Below, piece after piece: positions 55,605 through 64,000 of a DNA stretch of 64,000 nt. A program made the position numbers and the translations under genes. Position 1 is the first letter of the stretch; every line of letters starts with the position of its first letter. The DNA is from Heterodera schachtii (Eukaryota > Nematoda > Chromadorea > Rhabditida > Heteroderidae), in the NCBI GenBank assembly GCA_023374025.1, contig SIJG01000039.1:840579-904578 (forward strand), in the 5' to 3' direction. The notes under the pieces were generated by a model. That model was not told where the DNA came from, made no database searches, and saw only the letters and a list, made by a program, of their open reading frames with translations.

Positions 55605-58600
55605 ACTTTGTTCTTCACCTTTTTACTCAAATCGATAATTTATTTAAATTAGATTTCATTATAATTTTACATTTTTTAAAAATTATTTCTTATCAGATTC
55701 GTACGGCCGCACACTGAAAGAAATCAATAAATTATTTCCTGCTACTAATACAATGATATTTATTCTGCAAAAAAATAAACAAAAAAATTGCTTATTTTAA
55801 ATTTTCTATAAATGTTCCAAGTCATTATTTCAATATAAAATAATGCTTATAAATTAAAGTCGAAAACAAAGTTAAATTTTTATTGAAGGAATTATTTTTA
55901 AATAAAGAAATATATTAATAAATTATTTGATTCTATATTAACAAAAAAAACTCAATTAGGGTTTTTCATTATTTCAATTGAAATAGATAAAAAATACCTA
56001 ATATAAAATTACAAAATAAAACGAATAAGATCAAGGTTACCACTAAATAAAATTTTCACACTTTTTCGTGTGCTTTTGTTTAAAAAACACATAAAAACAA
56101 ATTTTTGAAATTATTATAATTAAAGTACAATCGAAATTGAATAAATACGATAAAAATTAAACTAAGATAAAAAATAATAACGATAATTAAAAAAAATAAA
56201 AATATAAAATTAAACGAACATAAATGTATTATTTAATTAATTAAATAAAAACAAGACAAAAACCAACTTTTTTTAAATAATAAAAGGTCAGTATTAAATT
56301 GTTTTTACTCATATAATATGTCGATTGCTTCTGCCATAATGATAAAACAACTTAATTAAATTTTAACTAAAAATATTTTGTTTATAAATTCAAAATTTTA
56401 CTCATTTTTTTTCCAATTTTAGCTAATTTTTTAAACTCTGATTGACTGCCTCCTTTGAGATAAGATTGCATTGGTATATTCTGATTATTTTTTTTTGTGA
56501 AATGCATTGACATCTTCTCAAGTAAAGCAAGATTTTATTACAAAATTTCTTTTGTTTTTCTTCCATATTAGATTATTTAAATTAATTAGATTTACATGTA
56601 AAGGATTAATAACCACATTAGGATGCGCTTATAAGGATAATCCCAAAATAAAATTTAATGCTATAGAGAAACTTGTAATTTCAGAAATTACTCTTTTTTG
56701 CCACAAACTAAAAATTTTTTAAATTATTAAATAAAAGCACATAAAAGTATTGAAGCTAAATGCAGAACTACTATCAAGCAAGACTTATGAATATAACAAA
56801 TAATTCTTAGCTAAATAATTATGAATTAAAATTTTTTTATTTATATTATAAAAATGAAATAAAATATTTCATTGTTAATTAAATGAATAATATAAATAAA
56901 TACATTTTAGTAAATTGACCATATAAATCCGTTAAGACGAAAGACGAATAAATCGTTAGGGTATTTTACACTTAGCTTCATTTGTTTATTAAATATTATA
57001 AGTAAAATAATTAAATCCACAGCAATTAACTATTAATTTAAAAAATTTATATACCAAAAAATATATACAATCGCCTTTATTTTGACGACAAAATTAAATT
57101 AATTTTTTTTTTGTAATTAAAGCAACATAAATATTAATTAAAATAATCATTTTTAATATCTTTTTATTAGAATATCTTTATAATTAAAATAACATGCCAA
57201 AAATATAAATATGAAAGCACACAAAATTAAAAACAAAATGCAAAACTATAATTCATATATTTCTTTGCTAGTAAAAATAAAACAAAAAAAAGAAAAGATT
57301 CATATATTACGACAACGACCAATGGGGTAACAAATAAGCTTGGCGCCTCACAATATAAAGACGAATCGATATATTTTCAATCCGTCTCAATTTTTTAAAT
57401 TGAATTTTCTCTAGAATGTTTAGATTTTAGAGTATTCTTAATTTTTATTTCCTGTTATATTTATTCTATTTTTAATTTAATGCCTTTTAAGTTAAAGAGA
57501 TTATTTTTATTAATGTAATTTTTATAAATGTATTTTTTTAATTTTTAGTATATATTTAAGTAATTGTTTTAAATTATTCTTTTAACTTCTTATATAGAAT
57601 GAGTTATAACCAAAACTTGTTTTATGATTAATTTGATAAAATGAACTTCAAAAAAAAATTATAATTTTTTTTTGATTTTCAAACTTTTCCAATTTGAATA
57701 TTATGCAGGTAGTTTATCTATATTTGATATAATTTAGGCTTAAAAATTTTTACCATATTTTTTGGGAAATAAGTATTTTTCGATATTAATTAATAATTTT
57801 ACAAGTGTTAATTTTTGTTTATTATAACTTAGACATAGTTTTTATTAATTCTCTTAGTTCTCTAGATCGATTGAAAATAATAATGATATTATAGTTTAAT
57901 TGAAATCGCTGTTTGTATCTTTGGTAAATATTATTACAAAGAATACTTAGATTGCATTAATTTATTTTTAATTTTGTTTTTCTTTCAGAGAAAGTATTAA
58001 ATAGTTTTTAATAAATTGTATTTTTAAATTATATAACAATTTCAAATATTAAATTAGAATTTTTAAAAGGATTTATCTTCTTTCAAGTATTTAACTTGTA
58101 AATTTTATTTATTTTTAATTTGATTTTTTATTAATATTAATCGCCTATTTTGTTCATTTATATAAATCCCTTTTTTATCATGTCTTCTTCGTCGATTTTT
58201 GCTTAAATTTTCTGTCTTTTCGAATTTTAAAAAAATTACTCATTTTAAATTTTCAAAAATTTTTTTTTTGTTTTAAACTATTTTTATTTTTGGTAAATTT
58301 ATTAAAATGGATTGTAAATTAACACCACTGAAGATGATACCCTGGAGCATCTAGGACTTTAACTCCTATAGCTATAATTGCACTTAAGCCGAAATCAAGC
58401 ATTTAATATAAAAAAATTTTTTTGTTAATTTATAGTTAATTAAAATATTAAATTTAATTAGTAATAAATTGTAAAAAAATCTATTTGGAATTATTAAATT
58501 CTTTTTAATTAGTAAAATAAATTTTCAATAAAGACTTTTCATGTTTACATAATGAGGTTGGAATTTTTTGTGCATATATTTTTAAAATAACTTTTATATG

Positions 58601-59300
58601 GTCACTAACCTTTTATAATCACAATATTTAACAATTTGGCAATATAAGTTAGGTATTCAATCTCCACTTTGAAGTTAATTTTTTGGGCGCAGGACTTTTC
58701 GACAGCAAAGGACATTTCGACAGAAATATTATAAATTTAAATGGAGATTAATATTTTTTAAAATATAAAATTCTTACCAAGAAAAGTAATTTAAAAAATT
58801 TGAGATGAATTTTTATAAAAATTTTTTTTATTATTTTTAGGAGTGTATTTGTATTTTTGAAAATTTTCGTGCCCGATTCTTATGGAGTATTTTATAATAG
58901 CTAACTTGTTTCGCATTACCTTAATAATATTGAAAACCAATTTATATATAAGAATTTTTTTCAATATTAGAAAAATAAAATTTTTAAACTCAATATTCTC
59001 ATTTTTGACAAGAACATTCTTTCGTCTTAATAATTAAATGCAATGCGATAAAATAATATTTAGATACCGTGCTGAGTCGATCCACAAAAAGCCGATCCAC
59101 AAAAAACTCAGTGATAGATAAAATTAAATAAATAAATTTAATTATTCAATTTATAAAATCACGGTGCCGTCCGCTTAACCCTAATGTACGGTCGGATGCA
59201 AGTCATTTTCAATTTTTTTTTAATTTTTTAATTTTTCACATCACTTCTGCCAATTTTTTCCATTAATAATTGATACTGCCGGATTCAATTGATACCGTTT
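55605..59300. other. A+T-rich spacer
   Basis: No coding segment recognised. At 58690-58726 ACTTTTCGACAGCAAAGGAC and ACATTTCGACAGAAA form a short direct repeat, likely a repeat remnant. At 59070-59105 CGATCCACAAAAA occurs twice. Around 59160-59200 a CACGGTGCCGTCCGC patch has no frame. Confidence 0.35.
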
Positions 59301-59308
59301 TGTAGAGC

Positions 59309-59477
59309 TCATCTACTGTGTAAAAAAACCGCTGCTACCGGCACGCTTAGTTTTGGTTGGCCATCGATAGGGGTCGGGGGCGAGGCTGAGGGTCCTTCGG
59401 CAGAGCTGCATGACCCCTGACGGGCTCTTCTGAACTGATCAAGAAATTGACCCGGTCTGGGAGATAGCACTTGAAAA
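59309..59477 (-). CDS. Probable exon of a Pro/Ser-rich protein
   Basis: A minus-strand acceptor (TTTTTGGTTCAG) at 59478 opens a phase-2 frame of 55 codons to TGA 59309-59311. It reads VLSPRPGQFLDQFRRARQGS, then a Ser/Pro-rich linker (AEGPSASPPTPIDGQ) and PKLSVPVAAVFLHSR. An alternative splice at CCG/GTAGCA to a GGCAG acceptor near 59278 would replace the end with YQLLMEKIGRSDVKN. Strongly different in composition from the flanks. Upstream exons are not found. No family recognised; the linker suggests a disordered region. Confidence 0.5.
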
Positions 59478-59479
59478 CT

Positions 59480-62400
59480 GAACCAAAAATTTAAATTAAT
59501 TTTTAAGCATAGGTTTTCAAGAACTAAAAAATTAATAAAAATTATTAATATTATTTGTAATTTGCGAATAACACTAAATAAAGTTTAATAATGAATTAGA
59601 AAGATTTAAATCTTAGAGTGAATGCACTTATAAAAAAAATAAGGAAATTATAAAAAATTATAACCACTTATTTATTAATCAGAAAGTATTTAAAATTAAA
59701 AAAATTTATTTAATTTTTGCATTGAATCTTATATCATTAAGAACGAACGAACTTGTAAATAATGCCGATTTTCAGCAATTCTTGAAAAAATAATTTTTAT
59801 TGAAGTACCTGATTTAATAAAGGAATGAATTAGATTAATTTTATTGTTTTTAATGTATTACAATCTAAAAGATAAAAAAATTAATTAACATTTGACAATC
59901 ACTCAAAAATTTATTTTTAAATAAAAGAAAAAATTATATATCTCTAAATTATCTTATAAAAATTCATGATAAAATTTGGGCTCGTCATGCGAATACCTAA
60001 ACGAACTTTCTCGAGTTACCAAGAAGAAAATCAAATAAATCATGTTTATTACAGTTAACGAAAAAATTGTTAATGGAAATACTTAAATCAAATTTAAAAA
60101 TTTTTTTTTACAATAATATAATAATTAATTTAAATTGCTAAATTATCAGTATATATATATAAAAAAATTTTGTTAAAAAATTATTAAAAAATAACCAACA
60201 TTTATAGTTTTTAACTATACTTCAACTTAACAAATAATTTTATTAAAAGCAAATTTGAAACAGTTAAAAATAAAACAGTTTTTTGCCCAAGATTATAAAA
60301 AAAATCAAAAATTATTTAATAACTTTAATTTCACAAATTTTTTTACCAGTATATTTTACATTTTTGAACCCATAAATTCATTTTAATAAATAAAAAAAAT
60401 TAAAAAGAATAATTTTAATAATTTTATTACTAGGCAATAACAAGTATTAAACATTAAATATTTATGCTAAAAATTTATCAAATATATATAAGACAATTTA
60501 AGAAATATTTTTTTGATTAAAGTCTATTTATAAATTAATTTAAAAAAATCCTAAAATACTATTTATGGTTAAAGCATTCTATTTTTTTATTAATTTTCTT
60601 TTTTAAAGAAAAAAATTCGGATTTTTGACTATTTAGTATAAGTCATGAAATTATGAAAAATTACGAACTTTGCTCACTATAAAATTTCGAATTTTTCTTA
60701 ACAAAAATGGCTCAAAAATATTTATCTAGCCAATTTTGAGGTGCAGAACACGAAAATTAATTTTTTTTATTTCAAATTTTTATCATAAAAATGAAAATAT
60801 TTGTTATTTGCGAGCAATGAATTCATCTATGATTTTATCAATATTACGAACTATGACGATGGTTAATATTTATCTTTTGTATTAAAAGGTATTAAGAAAT
60901 ATAAAGAAAACGATTATTTTTATTAATAAATAAATTTAAACGGAACATAAAAAGATAAAAGAATAAAAAGTAAAAATAAACATTTAATTAGTAAAAAAAA
61001 TTGAAAAAGTATTTCAATAATTTAAAATTAATCAATAACAATTATTACACTTAAAATTTTTTTTAAACAAATATTTAAAGGTTAAGAAGTTTATTGAATT
61101 CAGATATTTCTTTTAAAGGTTTAGCACTAATCTTTTCTTATATTTTTTCTTATTTTTTTAAAAAATTCTGCATTAAAGAAATTAATAAAGGTTTATCTTT
61201 TCAGAAAAAAAAATAAAAGCATAATGAAAAAAAGTAATTATAATATTTACAAAAAATTAAAAATAAAATAAATAAAACATTAAAAATAAAATAAATAAAA
61301 CTGCTAATACCTCTTTAATTAGAATGAACAAACAATATTGAAGCATAAATGCTTTTGTTTAGGCCTAAATTAGTGTGTAAAATTTTAATGAGCAGATTTT
61401 TTTACTGTGATTATTTTACAGACATTTCATTTTCATTAATCGAAATTAAAAATAATTGGTATAAATAATGAAATTATAAAATAAAACATTAACTAATTAC
61501 AAATGGAAATGCATTTATACTAAAACAAAAGATATTCCAAGTTAAATAATTAAAAAGATTAATTCAATATTTTTGCATATTATGAAGTTTTTCTATCAAA
61601 TATTTATGGTAATTAAAACATAGAATAAAATATAATATTATAATTTGTTTGATTTAATTTTAAACAAAATATGATAAAAAATTAAATATTTACGATTTAC
61701 TGAAAAAACAAGGACTTTAAAGTTTAAATATATAAAAAATAAATAAAAAATTTAAAAATATTATTAAAATGCATTCTGTTCGTAACTGCATTAAAATGAC
61801 TTATACCAATAAATTATATAAATAAATGTTTAAATTATCGAAGCATTAGTAAGTTTTATCCACCAACATGGAATAGTTTCAAAATATTTAAAAAAATTCA
61901 AAAAGAATGTTGAAACGATAAAATGTAACAGAGATTTTGAGTAAAAAGATTTCGAAAAATACAAGAATATTTTTTTAGTCAGAGATAAGGAAATGCAGCC
62001 GGAGAATTTCTTAGATTGAAAATAAAATTCTACTAGATAAAAACAAGTCCGCATGGAAAGTTTTTTTTCTCGTAAAATGTTAAAATTGTGTTATAAAGAT
62101 ACGTAAAAGATAAAGCCTTATAACTGAAAAAATCGATATTATCAAAAAATTATTTTCTCTGTTATTTAAATTTAATATAAAAAAATAAGCATTGAATTAA
62201 ACATAAAAATTAACAAATTCATAAATATAAAGATAGCTTTTATCTTATCATATGAAATTATGTATATTACATAAACCTAAATTGTTTAAATAATATTACA
62301 TCTAAAATAATATTTCGATAAATTATTGTAAAAAAATTAAAAATATTCTAATAATTCTTAAAATAATAAAATTCTCAATAAAAATTCAAAGTAATTAAAA

Positions 62401-62515
62401 ATTAATAAAAAAGCAATTATAATGGAAATTAAGCGCCCACTGCGAAACAAAGGAGTATTAAAATCAGAGGCCATGAAAAAGTCATCTATAACCAATTCTT
62501 AAATAAATATATAAA
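59480..62515. other. A+T-rich spacer
   Basis: About 3 kb with no coding or structured feature recognised. A 74-codon minus frame at 61830-62054 is composition-driven (Phe, Ser, Lys, Leu). Any 5' exons of the 59309-59477 gene would have to lie here or beyond. Confidence 0.4.
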
Positions 62516-62519
62516 TACA

Positions 62520-62700
62520 TAAACCGGGAGGAGTTGTGAAAAAAGTGCGCAACGATTTGGAAGCAATTGATTGAAGCGGGCCGCTACCAGAAAAGAAAGT
62601 GCGAGGGACGGAAAGACGGAGAGTAAGAGAATTGGAGAAAGGGGGGAGAGGGAGAAAGGAGGTGAGAGAGAGTGAGGGGAGGGAGAGAAAGGAGCCCAGA
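62520..62700. other. Purine-rich G+A island
   Basis: The plus strand is almost pure G/A across 62600-62695 (GGGGGGAGAGGGAGAAAGGAG, GAGAGAGAGTGAGGGGAGGG), preceded by a more complex G+C patch (GAAGCGGGCCGCTACC). The matching minus frame (Ser/Pro/Leu-rich) is low-complexity. It resembles the purine tract at 3240-3280; a promoter-proximal element or simple repeat are both possible. Confidence 0.45.
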
Positions 62701-62942
62701 ATTGTGCAAAATTTTTTGAACAGTAATAATTAGTTATATAAAAAACAAATAGAACAGAGCGGGTTGGGAACCGCAAAACTGTCCCAATTTTCATCTCTGA
62801 AAACTGAAAATTTTTTAGAAAAAACAAGTGTATGACCATGACTTCATCGTAAAATTCTTTCATCTCTCTCGCTCTCTCTGTATTTTTCTCTTTACTTTCA
62901 TTAAGCGTTTTAATCCCTTTCTCTCACTTCGTTGCACTTATG

Positions 62943-63107
62943 TGTTCTATGGCATCGCTTGGAAATGCGACGCCTTTAAAAACGATGAAAAAGGACGCCA
63001 TTTGGTTGAGCAAAGTGCGTACATTATACTGTTGACGATGCATTTTTCACACGAAAGCCATCCATCTTTCATCGATTTAAGGTCAATGAAACTCATTTTG
63101 CGAGGTA
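62943..63107 (+). CDS. Probable coding exon, unknown protein
   Basis: An island of normal composition with two competing plus readings. Frame 1 is open throughout (FYGIAWKCDAFKNDEKGRHL, SAYIILLTMHFSHESHPSF, IDLRSMKLILR) to a CGAG/GTAATT donor. Frame 2 starts ATGGCATCGCTTGG at 62951 (MASLGNATPLKTMKKDAIWL), donor AAA/GTGCGT, acceptor ATTTAAG, then VNETHFAR and the same donor region. The would-be intron of frame 2 is as G+C-rich as exon, which favours frame 1. A possible next exon after TTTGCAG at about 63193 reads NPNFNFQYNLMTFIF. No family recognised. Confidence 0.4.
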
Positions 63108-63199
63108 ATTATTTCACTGACACAAAAAAGTTTTAGTAGGGACAAAAAAATAAAAAAATGTTCTCAAACATTTCTTCCGAAGTATTTGCAGCCTAATCC

Positions 63200-64000
63200 C
63201 AACTTTAATTTTCAATACAATTTAATGACATTCATTTTCATGGTTGCAAATATCCTCTATTGAAGCAGCCCTTTTATTCAAAATACCGAAAATTTTCAAC
63301 AAATTTCTTACTTGAATTTTTTTTGAATATATAATAAAAATAATTTTTTTTAATTTGAAATTTATGCCAAAATAAGGCCAAGATTAGAAAATTTTCGCTT
63401 TTCATAGCCAAAGTATATGAACAAAATGCTTAATTGATCAAAAGTTTTTTTTAAGTAGTGCTAATGTTTTAAGCATCAAAGCACTCATGATGTAATCGAA
63501 TTTTAATATGAGAAATTGCAGAAAATTACTTTCGTATCTTTTCGGATTGTTGAGCTAATAAAGAAAAAGTAGGGAATTTCCGGATGAGTAATTTCAGAAT
63601 TGACTAAGTGGCACTTATAAGAAACACGCTTGCATGGCATCATTATTTATGTACGTTCCATCATTTTGAAAGCTAAACTATAACTAAATCTATAATGGTA
63701 ATAGGTTTTTCAAAAGTTCAAATGAATCGAATAAAGTATGATTTAAAATGACTGGCATAAATATTCAATGCAATATTTGAGAGAGAAGTATCAAATAACT
63801 AATTATGAACATATGAAACAGAAAATTAAAAAAAAAATCACAAATATATAAAGAAAATTCGATTATAACTTAATTTCTTATCCATCGATTATCTATATGA
63901 AAAAAATGAATAGGGTTATTTTTATGAAAACTTCTAAAAAATGAAATTAAACTATATTTAAAACAAAATTTTCTATTTTTATGCTCACAGAACGAATGTT
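63200..64000. other. A+T-rich end of window
   Basis: Apart from the possible exon near 63193-63263 I see no supported feature; the window ends in A/T-rich sequence. Confidence 0.35.

Noticed and set aside
57296..57370. Small patch with CTTGGCGCCTCAC, considered as a retroelement primer-binding site
   Set aside because: No long terminal repeats, no polymerase frame and no partner repeat were seen nearby.
1..64000. CRISPR arrays, bacterial operons, ribosomal RNA genes, retrotransposon polymerase genes
   Set aside because: None seen; the repeats are irregular and the window is clearly eukaryotic by its introns.

Overview
This is a very A+T-rich eukaryotic window: long runs of A and T, short spliceosomal introns with GT..AG ends, and no bacterial operon signals. 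The best taxonomic clue is a complete nine-exon minus-strand gene at 6262-8448. It encodes a coiled-coil plus SPRY-domain protein of the RBP-1/SPRYSEC-like type that is expanded in plant-parasitic tylenchid nematodes (cyst and root-knot nematodes). With the extreme A+T content, a root-knot nematode (Meloidogyne-like) genome is the most likely source. This is an inference from one family and base composition.

Layout. 0-5 kb: small exon-like islands on both strands, including three phase-compatible plus-strand exons (3874-4912), plus G+T-rich tandem and dispersed repeats. 5.6-6.1 kb: copies of dispersed repeats. 6.2-8.5 kb: the SPRY gene. 10.1-10.5 and 12.3-13.0 kb: isolated less A+T-rich elements. 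14.8-16.4 kb: two minus-strand coding fragments. 16.6-30 kb: mostly gene-empty A+T-rich DNA with two foldback elements (22.0 and 23.8 kb) and a MITE (28.6 kb). 30.4 kb: a convincing C-terminal exon. 32.6-35.8 kb: a transposon cluster with two hAT-like non-autonomous elements, each flanked by a perfect 8-bp target-site duplication, and between them an element built from two copies of a 54-bp perfect palindrome. 39.7 kb: a relative of the 23.8-kb foldback. 40.5-41.3 kb: plus-strand terminal exons. 43.8-46.4 kb: several local duplications. 52.7-55.6 kb: a G+C-richer, two-strand coding island carrying a recurrent AGACTGCAG(TCT) palindrome. 59.3 kb and 62.9-63.1 kb: single coding islands.

How it fits together. 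No pathway or operon can be read. The window is a sparse gene landscape inside repeat-rich DNA. The SPRY protein lacks a signal peptide, so it is probably an intracellular family member rather than a secreted effector. The other coding pieces have no family that I recognise. Exon calls outside the SPRY gene rest on splice sites, phase agreement and departure from background composition, and are tentative. The most unusual signals are the AGACTGCAG motif shared by coding segments on both strands of the 53-55 kb island, and the double-palindrome element at 34.1-34.4 kb.
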